Source of the DNA: Spirosoma foliorum
GTDB lineage: Bacteria; Bacteroidota; Bacteroidia; Cytophagales; Spirosomataceae
Direction: 5' to 3'
Assembly (NCBI RefSeq): GCF_014117325.1
Contig: NZ_CP059732.1
Coordinates: 7,818,501-7,882,500, forward strand
Length of the DNA: 64,000 nucleotides
Of this stretch, positions 1 through 7,526 are shown in pieces (position 1 is the first letter of the stretch; each line of letters begins with the position of its first letter). The notes below the pieces were generated by a model, which was not told the DNA's origin, searched no databases, and was given only the letters and a program-made list of their open reading frames with translations. The position numbers and the translations under genes were made by a program.

Positions 1-257
1 ACTTTCATCCCTTGGGTAGAATCTACTTTACTAGCTATTAAATCGAACCAGACGGTTTGACGGTCGTCGGCTCGGGTGAATCGAATGGTAGTTTCGCCTT
101 TAATCTGGTTAGTCGAATCGCTCAGCGTGAGCGAAAAGGCATAATTCAGAACGTCGACACCGGGTTGCGTATAACGGGCTAAGTTGCCTGGTTGTTGGCA
201 TTGGGCAGTCGAGATAATTAAAACAAATAGGGCAATTAATAATCCTTTTTCCTTCAT
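1..257 (-). CDS. M1 family metallopeptidase, N-terminal fragment (runs off left edge)
   Basis: Read on the minus strand, this codes for the first 85 or so residues of a secreted protein; the rest lies beyond position 1. It opens with a charged start (MKEKG), a hydrophobic stretch and a probable lipobox or cleavage region ending in TAQC, so it is exported. The mature part has the pattern DVLNYAFSLTLSD followed by IKGETTIRF, typical of the N-terminal beta domain of M1 aminopeptidases (gluzincins). The catalytic HExxH domain is outside the window, so peptidase activity is inferred from the N-terminal domain alone. An in-frame ATG further upstream would place the signal peptide internally, so the start at 257 is preferred. 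It lies 110 bases downstream of mce on the same strand. Confidence 0.75.
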   Translation of the reverse strand, partial: MKEKGLLIALFVLIISTAQCQQPGNLARYTQPGVDVLNYAFSLTLSDSTNQIKGETTIRFTRADDRQTVWFDLIASKVDSTQGMK

Positions 258-367
258 GCTAATACGTTCAGGTTCTATTAATGCTATGGATTCTCGTAGG
301 GCTAAGTCGTTTATCTCCCGCATAATAGAATCTGAAGAATCAATAGAATCAAATTTATCCAATCTAT

Positions 368-775
368 TTACTCCTTAATCTCCTGGCAAAGTTCGATCAA
401 AACCCCATTCGTACCTTTAGGATGTAGAAAACAAACTAATTTATTATCGGCTCCGCGTTTCGGAACGTCATTTAACAGGGTAAATCCTTCATTTTTTAAC
501 CGCTCCATCTCTGCCTGAATGTTATCTACTTCAAAGGCAATGTGATGAATACCTTCCCCTTTTTTCTCCAGAAATTTGGCAATTGGACTGTCAGGGCTGG
601 TTGCTTCGAGAAGCTCAATTTTAGTCTGGTTTACCTGAAAAAAAGAAGTCGTTACACCTTCTGTCGCAACGGCTTCGGCTTTGTAGGGGGCTACGTTTAG
701 TAACTTGGTAAATAAGTCGTTTGACGCAACAATGTCACGAACAGCGATGCCGATATGTTCAACGTTTGTAAGCAT
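368..775 (-). CDS. mce: Methylmalonyl-CoA epimerase (VOC superfamily)
   Basis: This gene codes for about 135 residues of two paired VOC (glyoxalase-type) modules. The enzyme interconverts (R)- and (S)-methylmalonyl-CoA in the propionate/succinyl-CoA pathway. The N-terminus MLTNVEHIGIAV is typical of Bacteroidota epimerases. Likely metal ligands are the His of VEHIGIAV, a Glu in KIELLEA, a His of GIHHIAFEV and the Glu of VLIELCQ near the C-terminus. A TTG codon five codons upstream extends the frame, but it lies inside an inverted repeat, so the ATG at 775 is chosen. The family's usual length is 130-140 residues. Confidence 0.9.
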   Translation of the reverse strand: MLTNVEHIGIAVRDIVASNDLFTKLLNVAPYKAEAVATEGVTTSFFQVNQTKIELLEATSPDSPIAKFLEKKGEGIHHIAFEVDNIQAEMERLKNEGFTLLNDVPKRGADNKLVCFLHPKGTNGVLIELCQEIKE

Positions 776-779
776 GATC

Positions 780-866
780 GTCTGGGCCAAGCCGCTACGG
801 CGGACCGTTCTGGCTTGGCCTTGATTAGTTATTGTAAAAGGCCAAGCCAGAGCTTGGCCCAGACAT
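780..866. repeat. Imperfect palindrome between divergent mce and the A-type carrier gene
   Basis: The outer arms (TCTGGGCCAAGC near 781 and its complement ending near 865) enclose a second inverted pair (TCTGGCTTGGCC near 810 and its complement near 840). The element sits between the start codons of two divergent genes, so it is not a terminator of a converging pair. It could be a mobile palindromic repeat or a regulatory site; nothing in the sequence decides between these. Confidence 0.6.
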
Positions 867-942
867 AGAACAGAACTTTTCCATTTAGCCGAAAGTTATA
901 GAGAAAGCATTGATATGTGTCAACACTGACTCGATTACAACT

Positions 943-1269
943 ATGGTTACGGTTTCTGAAATTGCTAAAAATAAAATTGTTGAACTCCGTCAGAAAGATG
1001 GTCTGAACGATAACTACGCTATTCGGGTGGGTGTTCAGGGAGGAGGTTGCTCGGGTCTGATGTACGATCTGCAGTTCGACGCTACGCAGCAGCCAACCGA
1101 CCACGTTGTTGAAGATAAAGGCGTTAAGATTCTGATAGATCGCAAAAGCCTACTCTATCTGGCCGGTACCGAACTTGATTTTTCGGACGGGCTAAATGGC
1201 AAAGGATTCCAGTTCAAAAACCCCAACGCCAGCCGGACCTGCGGTTGCGGTGAGAGTTTCGCCGTCTGA
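943..1269 (+). CDS. A-type iron-sulfur cluster carrier (IscA/SufA/ErpA family)
   Basis: This gene codes for 108 residues with the HesB/IscA fold. The three conserved cluster-binding cysteines are visible: Cys36 in GGGCSG, and Cys100 and Cys102 in the C-terminal TCGCGESF. Proteins of this family carry Fe-S clusters or iron to apo-proteins in the cytoplasm. The start is the ATG at 943; an upstream TTG at 910 would add 11 residues not typical of the family. It is divergent from mce. Which of IscA, SufA or ErpA it is cannot be told from the sequence alone. Confidence 0.9.
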   Translation: MVTVSEIAKNKIVELRQKDGLNDNYAIRVGVQGGGCSGLMYDLQFDATQQPTDHVVEDKGVKILIDRKSLLYLAGTELDFSDGLNGKGFQFKNPNASRTCGCGESFAV

Positions 1270-1285
1270 AACCGCATCGGCGGCC

Positions 1286-1453
1286 CGGCGGGATTTTTGT
1301 GATTACTATGATTTTCTTGATTTTTTGAAGAAGCCAGCCTATATAAGGTTGGCTTCTTCATTTTTATGCCTTATTTCATGCATTGTCAGCTAATTGCTAA
1401 GCTTATAAAAAGAAAAATCATAGTCAGTCAGTTAAATCAAAAAAATCCCGGTT
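1286..1453. repeat. Long inverted-repeat element, family A copy 1
   Basis: The left arm starts in CGGGATTTTTGTGATT and the right arm ends in AAATCCCGGTT; the inner parts of the arms carry ATGATTTT and its complement. Two further copies with the same outer arms lie at about 2018-2198 and 10430-10537, each between genes. The interior differs between copies and here contains a terminator hairpin. This looks like a REPIN or MITE-like nonautonomous repeat. Confidence 0.65.
1327..1364 (+). terminator. Rho-independent terminator after the A-type carrier gene
   Basis: A 13-bp stem (GAAGAAGCCAGCC against GGTTGGCTTCTTC, one G-U pair) with a 7-base loop is followed by ATTTTT. It lies 58 bases past the stop codon at 1269. 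Confidence 0.8.
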
Positions 1454-1456
1454 CAG

Positions 1457-2035
1457 ATGAACGCCAAGCCCGTTAGTCACTCCCGTACCACACTTACCGA
1501 ATTGATGATTCCGGCTTACGCCAATTTTGGTGGCCGCGTACATGGTGGAATACTGCTGTCATTAATGGATAAGGTGGCCTATGCCTGTGCAGCGAAACAT
1601 GCTGGTCAATACTGCGTGACGGTTTCGGTCGATGGCGTGAATTTCCGGCAACCCGTTGAAGTGGGTGAACTGGTTTCGCTGATGGCGTCGGTTAATTATG
1701 TTGGTCGAACGTCGCTGATTGTGGGTATTAAGGTCGTGGCGGAGAATGTGAAAATCGGGAGCGTGAAGCACACAAATACTAGCTATTTCACGATGGTGGC
1801 GAAAGATGACAATGAGAAACCGACCGAAGTACCACCACTTCTGCTCGAAACCTCAGATGATATCCGTCGTTTTCTGGAAGCGATGAAACGTAAAGAGTTA
1901 CGCGCCTTAAACGCAGAGTATTTTCACAACGCCAAAACCCAGATGCTCATCGACGAAAGTGTTGATAAATTAGCGAACGAGCGTTGCCAGCTGGCCAACG
2001 GTCTGAGCCTGGATTTACGGGATTTACCTGACTGA
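1457..2035 (+). CDS. Acyl-CoA thioesterase, hotdog fold (YciA/BACH type)
   Basis: This gene codes for 192 residues. Residues 1-120 form a hotdog domain with the signature NFGGRVHGGILLSLMDKVAYAC, in which a GG(R)xHGG-type loop precedes the long helix, as in YciA and brain acyl-CoA hydrolases. The enzyme would hydrolyse acyl-CoA to free fatty acid and CoA in the cytoplasm. The last 70 residues are charged and helical, beyond the minimal fold. The extreme C-terminus (DLRDLPD) is encoded inside the left arm of a repeat element, so the reading frame ends within repeated DNA. Substrate chain length cannot be inferred. Confidence 0.85.
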   Translation: MNAKPVSHSRTTLTELMIPAYANFGGRVHGGILLSLMDKVAYACAAKHAGQYCVTVSVDGVNFRQPVEVGELVSLMASVNYVGRTSLIVGIKVVAENVKIGSVKHTNTSYFTMVAKDDNEKPTEVPPLLLETSDDIRRFLEAMKRKELRALNAEYFHNAKTQMLIDESVDKLANERCQLANGLSLDLRDLPD

Positions 2036-2198
2036 CTATGATTTTGTCTCTATCATAAATGTTCATTACGGCTGAATAGATTTTTGTCATTTCGACGTTA
2101 GGAGAAATCTCAAAAACCTCATTAGTAAAGCTTAAGATTTCTCCTAACGTCGAAATGACAAAATCATAGTCAGTCAGTTAAATCACAAAAATCCCGGT
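2018..2198. repeat. Long inverted-repeat element, family A copy 2, with a nested hairpin
   Basis: The outer arms share CTGACTGACTATGATTTTGTC and its complement; the right arm ends in ATCCCGGTTT, directly abutting the MetE-like stop codon at 2199. A second near-perfect hairpin is nested at about 2083-2162, with arms reading GTCATTTCGACGTTAGGAG and onward to AAATCT and the complement. Lying between two converging genes, it may end transcription from both sides. The left arm overlaps the last codons of the thioesterase gene. Confidence 0.7.
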
Positions 2199-3227
2199 TT
2201 AGATTTCCCCCCGCACAATCTTAGCCCCAGCCACCATATTCGTTAGTTTCTGTTTGGCGGCCCAGCGAGCGGTTTGGCTTAAGCCACAATCGGGAGCAAC
2301 GGCCAGTTTTTCTGCCGGAACATAAGGCAGGCATTTGCGGATGCGTTCCGCTACATCTTCAGGCGTTTCGATGTAGTAGCTTTTTACGTCGATGACTCCA
2401 ACGGCTACGTCGAACTTTTCGGCGAAGCGTTCCAGAAGATTTACTTCTGAGAAATTCAGGATGGTCATTTCGGAGTGAAGCTCATCGACGGTCATATCCA
2501 GAAAGTCGGGTAGCATGGGAGCGATAGTCTTTTTTCCTACCGAACGGCCTTTGTAGTTGCCAAAGCAAAGGTGCATCGAAAGCCTAGTTTTGCCGACACC
2601 CGGTGCCACTGTCCGGTTGAAAATATCTACAAATCGTTTCGTGTCTTCCCGATAGGCATAACACGACATCGATGGCTCGTCTACACAAATTTCGGGGACA
2701 CCCAACTCAACCAGTGTGGCAATCTCTTTGCTTACCAGCGGCAACAAGGCTTCCGTTACTTCCCAACGATCTTTGTACAGCCTTCCCGGTAATAGTCGCC
2801 CACTGAGCGTGTATGGGCCTGGAATCGACACTTTGATGCCCTGCCCTTCGGGCGCTAATCGTTTCAGACGAAGATATTCTTCCACAACACCCAAGCCATT
2901 GGGGGCAGTTAGCGGCTCAATAATGTTATGCTTGCCTCGCTGATCGTGAGCGGGTGGGCCAAAACGACGTAACTCCGTCTCATTATTCTGGATGCCGTTG
3001 ATGTAGCCGTAAAACGACAGATTAAAATCGAAGCGGGTTTGTTCGCCATCAGTGATAACATCCAAACCAGCAGCTACCTGATCGTGAACAGAGGCCACAA
3101 CGGCATCTTCAATCATTTCATTGATGTCGGCAGGGCCAAACTGGCCGAGATGCTGACTGGAAAATTCGAGCCAGCCCGGAAAGGGCATTGAACCGACAAC
3201 CGTAGTTTTAATAGGAACAGGTTGCAT
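2199..3227 (-). CDS. MetE-like methyltransferase (C-terminal domain type, short form)
   Basis: This gene codes for 342 residues resembling only the catalytic C-terminal barrel of cobalamin-independent methionine synthase; the full MetE has two such halves (about 750 residues). Probable zinc ligands are visible: the HLC motif near residues 219-221 (His-x-Cys), a Glu in VDELHSEM, and the Cys of APDCGL near 313. CVDEPSM resembles a substrate loop. Short forms like this are known in archaea and many bacteria and transfer methyl groups to homocysteine or an unknown thiol from a donor that may not be folate. The actual substrates cannot be read from the sequence. Confidence 0.8.
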   Translation of the reverse strand: MQPVPIKTTVVGSMPFPGWLEFSSQHLGQFGPADINEMIEDAVVASVHDQVAAGLDVITDGEQTRFDFNLSFYGYINGIQNNETELRRFGPPAHDQRGKHNIIEPLTAPNGLGVVEEYLRLKRLAPEGQGIKVSIPGPYTLSGRLLPGRLYKDRWEVTEALLPLVSKEIATLVELGVPEICVDEPSMSCYAYREDTKRFVDIFNRTVAPGVGKTRLSMHLCFGNYKGRSVGKKTIAPMLPDFLDMTVDELHSEMTILNFSEVNLLERFAEKFDVAVGVIDVKSYYIETPEDVAERIRKCLPYVPAEKLAVAPDCGLSQTARWAAKQKLTNMVAGAKIVRGEI

Positions 3228-3300
3228 GGGTTTAGTTAGGTTTAGGCGGTTGAGTTAAGCTGCTTGTCGTAGACAAAAGCACTTTGTCGTGAGGTTTTAA

Positions 3301-3807
3301 CTAACGGAAGTTATGTTCCCACCAAAGCATATCTTCAATACGATCAAATAGCCGGAAGCCATTTTTCTCCAGCACTTTCTGAGAGGCTACATTCTCGGTA
3401 TTGGTATCCGCAACAACACGCAAAACACCTGGTTGCTGACCGGCCCAATTTACCAGCCCGCCAACCATTTCGGTCATATAGCCCTTGCGTTGTAGGGCGG
3501 GATAGGTCCCGTAGCCAATCTCAACAGCTCCCGTTTCATCGGGTTCGCCCTTAAACTTGGCTTCGGCTACAAATTGTTGTTTCTCCCGATCAATAGCCAG
3601 CCACAATGTGTGATAAAGCGGGTCGAGTGTGGAGTTTTGTAAACGAGGTATTGTAAAATGAGTAATGATGCTCAGAACCGGATCGACAGCTTCCCGATGG
3701 CCTTTTTTCAATCCTAATGTGGCTTCCAGGCGGTGTTTATCCGAGATGTGGAGCCGAAGTTGATCGAGACTCAGCGGGATTAGCGTTAAGCGGGGTGTTT
3801 CGATCAT
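3301..3807 (-). CDS. GNAT family N-acetyltransferase
   Basis: This gene codes for 168 residues. It starts with IETPRLTLIPLS, the usual opening of RimJ/RimL-like GNAT proteins, and has the acetyl-CoA binding region around YGTYPALQRKGYMTEMVGGL, with QRKGYM matching the Q/RxxGxG/A pattern in relaxed form. The late segment NTENVASQKVLEKNGFRL is also standard for this family. It would acetylate an amino group of a protein or small molecule. It follows the SDR gene by 10 bases on the same strand and is probably cotranscribed with it. Confidence 0.85.
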   Translation of the reverse strand: MIETPRLTLIPLSLDQLRLHISDKHRLEATLGLKKGHREAVDPVLSIITHFTIPRLQNSTLDPLYHTLWLAIDREKQQFVAEAKFKGEPDETGAVEIGYGTYPALQRKGYMTEMVGGLVNWAGQQPGVLRVVADTNTENVASQKVLEKNGFRLFDRIEDMLWWEHNFR

Positions 3808-3817
3808 GGCTAATAGG

Positions 3818-4600
3818 TTAGATTTGTCCTTCGCTCACACTCCAGCCCCCATCGATGGTCAGAACCTGACCGGTGGTGAAGGCCGAGTAGTCAGACATGA
3901 AGTAAACAGCGGCCCCATCCAGATCGTCGGGATGGCCAATGCGGCCTCCATCGAGCGGTTGTTTGGTTTTGGTGAAGGCCAGAATGGTCTCGTCCTGCGT
4001 GGCCCGTTTGGCCATTGGTGTTTCGACCAGAGCAGGTGCCAGCACATTTACCCGAATATTATCGCTGGCGTAATAAGCGGCTACTGATTTGGTGAAGCCA
4101 ATCACCCCCGATTTCATAGCGGCATATGCATGCGTTGCAAAGTAAGTAGGTGAAGGGCGAGAACCTAGTACGGAACCCATGTTAAGGATAGATCCACCTC
4201 CGCCTTGCGCACGGAACGCACGGACAGCTGCCTGATTCGACAGCATCAACGAGGTGAGATTTAGATTGGCCGTATACGTCCAGCCTTCGAGGGTAAGCTC
4301 ATGGAGAGGCCCATCGCCGAAACGCCGACCACTGCCACCGGCTACATGATAGAGTCCATCAAAACCACCAAAAATCTGCTGACAAAGGGCAATAGCTTTG
4401 GGAGCTGTTTGCGGGTCAGAAGCATCACCCGACATCGCTAGTCCATTGCCATCCAATTGTTTTTCGGCTTCTGCACAGCTCTCTGGATTCCGCCCGACTA
4501 CGACCACTTGTGCCCCTTCCCGTACGAACGCCAACGCAGCCGACAAACCCATACCCGTTGTGCCACCGATGACGACGATCTTTTTATTTTCTAACCACAT
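3818..4600 (-). CDS. Short-chain dehydrogenase/reductase (SDR)
   Basis: This gene codes for 260 residues of classical SDR. The nucleotide-binding loop is GGTTGMG near residues 13-19, and the catalytic Tyr and Lys are in YAAMKSG (YxxxK). LNMGSVLGSRPSP supplies the catalytic Ser region, and the C-terminus has the usual TGQVLTIDGGWS. It is a cytoplasmic NAD(P)H-dependent oxidoreductase of unknown substrate. It lies just upstream of the GNAT gene on the same strand. Confidence 0.9.
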   Translation of the reverse strand: MWLENKKIVVIGGTTGMGLSAALAFVREGAQVVVVGRNPESCAEAEKQLDGNGLAMSGDASDPQTAPKAIALCQQIFGGFDGLYHVAGGSGRRFGDGPLHELTLEGWTYTANLNLTSLMLSNQAAVRAFRAQGGGGSILNMGSVLGSRPSPTYFATHAYAAMKSGVIGFTKSVAAYYASDNIRVNVLAPALVETPMAKRATQDETILAFTKTKQPLDGGRIGHPDDLDGAAVYFMSDYSAFTTGQVLTIDGGWSVSEGQI

Positions 4601-4679
4601 TGGAATCTTGGATAATCAAATTGGAATTTAGTCACGCAAGAAACGAAATTGCGCCTGTAACACCAATATCACTTACCTA

Positions 4680-5150
4680 ATGCTATCATTCGATATGACA
4701 GGCCATCTGATTCCCTACGATGGAATCTTAAGTAGTCTGCCAGAGATAGAAACTACATTTGTAGACTCTATTCCGGAATCTGCAACCCGAAAAGATTTGT
4801 TTATTCAATTGGTTGGCTATCTCACGGCTTTCAAAAATGAAATTTCAGGTACATTCACAGCTATAATAGACGGAAGTTTTGCAACATATCAACTCAATCC
4901 GAATGACGTTGATGTTGTTATCTTTCTTGATTATAGACTATACGAGCAGTCAAAAGAACGACTAGACGAATTTAGACGAAAGGCGCGTTTTTCCAAAATA
5001 GACAGTTATATTGAGCAGGCTTACCCAATTAATCACCCATACTACATTCGTTACCAGTCTGATGTAGCTTATTGGCATAGCTTATTTACTCGCAATCGAA
5101 GGAAAGAACGTAAGGGCTATTTACAAATTTCATACAACTATGATGCCTGA
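4680..5150 (+). CDS. DUF6932-like nucleotidyltransferase-fold protein
   Basis: This gene codes for 156 residues. The segment IDGSFATYQLNPNDVDVVIF has the Gly-Ser followed by Asp-x-Asp spacing of minimal nucleotidyltransferase domains, and the arrangement GSF...P.DVDVV is typical of DUF6932. These two Asp residues would bind metal if the protein is active. The C-terminus is basic (RNRRKERKG). The stop codon overlaps the start of the next gene by 11 bases, so the two are very likely translated together. A toxin-antitoxin or mobile-element-linked role is possible but unproven; the fold assignment is from motif only. Confidence 0.6.
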   Translation: MLSFDMTGHLIPYDGILSSLPEIETTFVDSIPESATRKDLFIQLVGYLTAFKNEISGTFTAIIDGSFATYQLNPNDVDVVIFLDYRLYEQSKERLDEFRRKARFSKIDSYIEQAYPINHPYYIRYQSDVAYWHSLFTRNRRKERKGYLQISYNYDA

Positions 5151-5355
5151 GCAAGATTCTGTTATTACAGAAATTTCAGCAACGTTGGAGCAAATTCGCC
5201 GAGCTAATCAAATGCTGGCTTACCACCGTCAATTTAAAGAGGTAGATGAAAATGCTATTCAAAATTTTGAGCGTTTGAAGGCCGATTTTATAAAGCAGTT
5301 AGCTGAATTAATGAAAGAGATGCAGATTGATGCTGATTTTCATACGTCTCCTTAA
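5140..5355 (+). CDS. Small helical protein, partner of the DUF6932-like gene
   Basis: This gene codes for 71 residues, mostly charged and probably all alpha-helical, with heptad-like segments (SATLEQIRRANQML and FERLKADFIKQLAELMKEM). It begins with ATG at 5140 inside the end of the previous gene (11-base overlap). I do not recognise the family. The tight overlap suggests it forms a complex with, or regulates, the nucleotidyltransferase-like protein. Confidence 0.6.
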   Translation: MMPEQDSVITEISATLEQIRRANQMLAYHRQFKEVDENAIQNFERLKADFIKQLAELMKEMQIDADFHTSP

Positions 5356-5359
5356 CTAA

Positions 5360-5402
5360 TGATTTACGTAAAAAGCCGTGCCATGGCTTTTTACGTAAAT
5401 CA
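5360..5402. terminator. Perfect 18-bp hairpin between converging genes
   Basis: Arms TGATTTACGTAAAAAGCC and the exact complement surround a 7-base loop, GTGCCAT. It lies four bases past the stop at 5355 and before the converging oxidoreductase gene, and the A/T-rich arms give a short U run in both directions, so it can end transcription both ways. The loop resembles that of the palindrome at 6672-6726. Confidence 0.7.
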
Positions 5403-5445
5403 ATTCTTGATGGAGATGAAGGATTAACTCGTCTCGCTTAAGCAT

Positions 5446-6639
5446 TTACACCAAATCCCGCTCAATAATCTTCCCACTGGCTTTCTCCTTAAGAATCACC
5501 TTGTTTCGGCCATCGTGGGTCATTTCCTGTTTGATGAGATAATGGTCGGCGTCGTACTCAACCAGTGTCGATTCGGGTTTGAGACCTTCCTGACCACGCC
5601 AAACGGGTAAGTTTACTTTTTCCCACTGCTTCGTTTCTGCCGATTTATAGGCTGCGTCCAGTACCGCATTGACAACGTATCCATCGTAGAAGGTTTCGGC
5701 AGCATCGCGCCCTTCTTCCTGCGACTTGAACATGTCCGTAAACATGTGATTGTAGCCGAGGTCGTTCACTTCATCGCCGACGGGGAAAAGCCAACCCGTG
5801 TTCGATTCCGCTTTTTCGGCGATATAATCACCACCCTTACCGGTCGAGAACATCTCGAAACCCGTACGCAGGAAGTTGTTGATCCAGATGGTGCCCTCGG
5901 TGCCCATTACTTCATCGCGGAGGTCCATGCCACCCCGGAATGTCCAGCTTACTTCAAATTGGCCGATGGCACCATTTTCGTATTTCACCAGGGCAATGGC
6001 GTGATCTTCGGCGTCGATGGGTTTTACCTGCGTGGCAGCCCAACACATGACCTCTACTGGCTTCACATCTTTCCCGATAAAATTCCGGGCGATTTCGACG
6101 CAGTGACAACCCAAGTCGAGCATGCAACCACCACCAGCCTGCTCTTTGTCCCAGAACCAGTCGGAGTGGGGGCCGGGGTGTGTCTCGCGTGATTTAGCCC
6201 AGAGAATTCGGCCTAAGGCCCCATTTTTGACGCTATCCAACGCTTTCAGGAACTTTGGCGTATAACAGAGGTCTTCCAGGTAACCCGCAAAAATGCCCGC
6301 TTCTTCAACGGTTTTCATCATACGTAGCGCTTCTTCGGCTGTCCGGCCTAGCGGCTTAGTACAAACCACCGACTTCTTGTGTTTCGCACAGAGGTTGACC
6401 GCTGTTTCATGAATGTTATTGGGCAGGGCAATACAAACCATATCCACATCGGGATGCGCAATTACTTCTTCCATATCGGTCGAAGCAAAGTCGCAGCCAT
6501 AGTCGGCTTTGAATTTGTCGGCGGTTTCCTGCCGACGGGCATAGATCGCTACCACTTTGTCGCGGCTGCGTTGACCGTGAATGGAATCGGCATAGAAGCG
6601 GCCAATGAAGCCGCCCCCCAGCATGGCAATACGTTGCAT
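5446..6639 (-). CDS. Gfo/Idh/MocA family oxidoreductase
   Basis: This gene codes for about 397 residues. The N-terminus RIAMLGGGFIGRFYADS is a Rossmann fold with the GGGFIG nucleotide-binding loop; VVCTKPLGRTAEEAL holds the conserved KP of the family, and GGGCMLDLGCHCVEIAR contains the D/H region of the active site. It would oxidise or reduce a sugar or cyclitol with NAD(P)H in the cytoplasm. The longer frame to 6702 reads into a palindrome, so the ATG at 6639 is chosen. It is divergent from pnuC. The substrate is unknown. Confidence 0.85.
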   Translation of the reverse strand: MQRIAMLGGGFIGRFYADSIHGQRSRDKVVAIYARRQETADKFKADYGCDFASTDMEEVIAHPDVDMVCIALPNNIHETAVNLCAKHKKSVVCTKPLGRTAEEALRMMKTVEEAGIFAGYLEDLCYTPKFLKALDSVKNGALGRILWAKSRETHPGPHSDWFWDKEQAGGGCMLDLGCHCVEIARNFIGKDVKPVEVMCWAATQVKPIDAEDHAIALVKYENGAIGQFEVSWTFRGGMDLRDEVMGTEGTIWINNFLRTGFEMFSTGKGGDYIAEKAESNTGWLFPVGDEVNDLGYNHMFTDMFKSQEEGRDAAETFYDGYVVNAVLDAAYKSAETKQWEKVNLPVWRGQEGLKPESTLVEYDADHYLIKQEMTHDGRNKVILKEKASGKIIERDLV

Positions 6640-6671
6640 AGGAATTATAAGTAAAAGGTTAATCCGTACTT

Positions 6672-6726
6672 TTAGTAGGAATTTTGCGGTGAACCGTGGC
6701 ACGGTTCACCGCAAAATTCCTACTAA
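6672..6726. repeat. Perfect 24-bp inverted repeat in a divergent promoter region
   Basis: The arms begin TTAGTAGGAATTTTGCGG and continue to AACC; the loop is GTGGCAC. It lies between the starts of two divergent genes (6639 and 6768), so it is not an ordinary end-of-gene terminator, although it could form a very stable RNA hairpin in either leader. The core CCGTGGCACGG resembles the loop of the hairpin at 5360-5402. Confidence 0.75.
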
Positions 6727-6767
6727 GCAAAGTCAACTACGAGAAATTTCTATTGATTACTGATTTC

Positions 6768-7442
6768 ATGCCTAACTTTTTTGACATCCATACCATTTTC
6801 TTTACCCTGTGGGATTACCCCATGAGTTACCTGGAGTTTTTCGGTGTGGTTAGCGGATCGGCGGCTACCTGGCTGGCTGCCCGGGCGCATGTCTGGAGTT
6901 GGCCCATTGGGGCGGCTAGCGTGTTGCTCTTCTTCTTTCTGTTTTATCAGATTCAGTTGTACCCCGATATGTTTTTGCAGGTGTTTTTCTTTGTCACAAA
7001 CTTGCAAGGCTGGTGGCGCTGGACGCATCCTACAGTGGACGAAGCCGATCAACATAACGAACTCCGGGTTACGCGCTTGGTGGGCCGTCCGTTGGTGCTG
7101 GTGTTACTAGGTGGTGTAGTAGCTACGGGCGTTTTGGGTACGTTTGCGCAGAATCTGCATGTCTGGTTTCCTGTGTTGTTCAGCAAACCCAGCGCCTTTC
7201 CTTATCTGGATTCATTTACGACCGTTATGAGTATTATTGGTACCTTCATGATGATTCATAAAAAGCTGGAATGCTGGTGGGTGTGGCTGGTTATTGATAT
7301 CATTAGCACCTATATGTACTTCAATAAAGGCGTGAAATTAGTTGGGTTTGAGTACGCCATTTTCTGCCTGATTGCTTTTCAGGGTGCCTGGCACTGGACA
7401 AAGGAGTATCGAAGTTATTCGCAGCTAACTGCTGTCAAATAG
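6768..7442 (+). CDS. pnuC: Nicotinamide riboside transporter PnuC
   Basis: This gene codes for 224 residues with about seven hydrophobic segments. Family marks include VSGSAATWLAARAHVWSWPIG, the aromatic-rich ITNLQGWWRW-type segment (here VTNLQGWWRW), and late VDIIS-like and WHWTK segments. PnuC lets nicotinamide riboside diffuse through the inner membrane, with trapping by phosphorylation inside. A frame extension to 6696 runs through a palindrome, so the ATG at 6768 is preferred. nadR, coding for the trapping kinase, lies 490 bases downstream, so the pair forms an NAD salvage unit. Confidence 0.88.
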   Translation: MPNFFDIHTIFFTLWDYPMSYLEFFGVVSGSAATWLAARAHVWSWPIGAASVLLFFFLFYQIQLYPDMFLQVFFFVTNLQGWWRWTHPTVDEADQHNELRVTRLVGRPLVLVLLGGVVATGVLGTFAQNLHVWFPVLFSKPSAFPYLDSFTTVMSIIGTFMMIHKKLECWWVWLVIDIISTYMYFNKGVKLVGFEYAIFCLIAFQGAWHWTKEYRSYSQLTAVK

Positions 7443-7526
7443 CATTGCGCGTCAATATTTATGACGCCTGGGCAACTGTTCGTTGAGTTTTAGGGTCTTA
7501 GCCCCCAAACACCAATAGAATCGACG

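Noticed and set aside
829..1104. A 91-residue frame on the minus strand across the Fe-S carrier gene
   Set aside because: It is antisense to a clear IscA-family gene with intact cysteines and has no family features.
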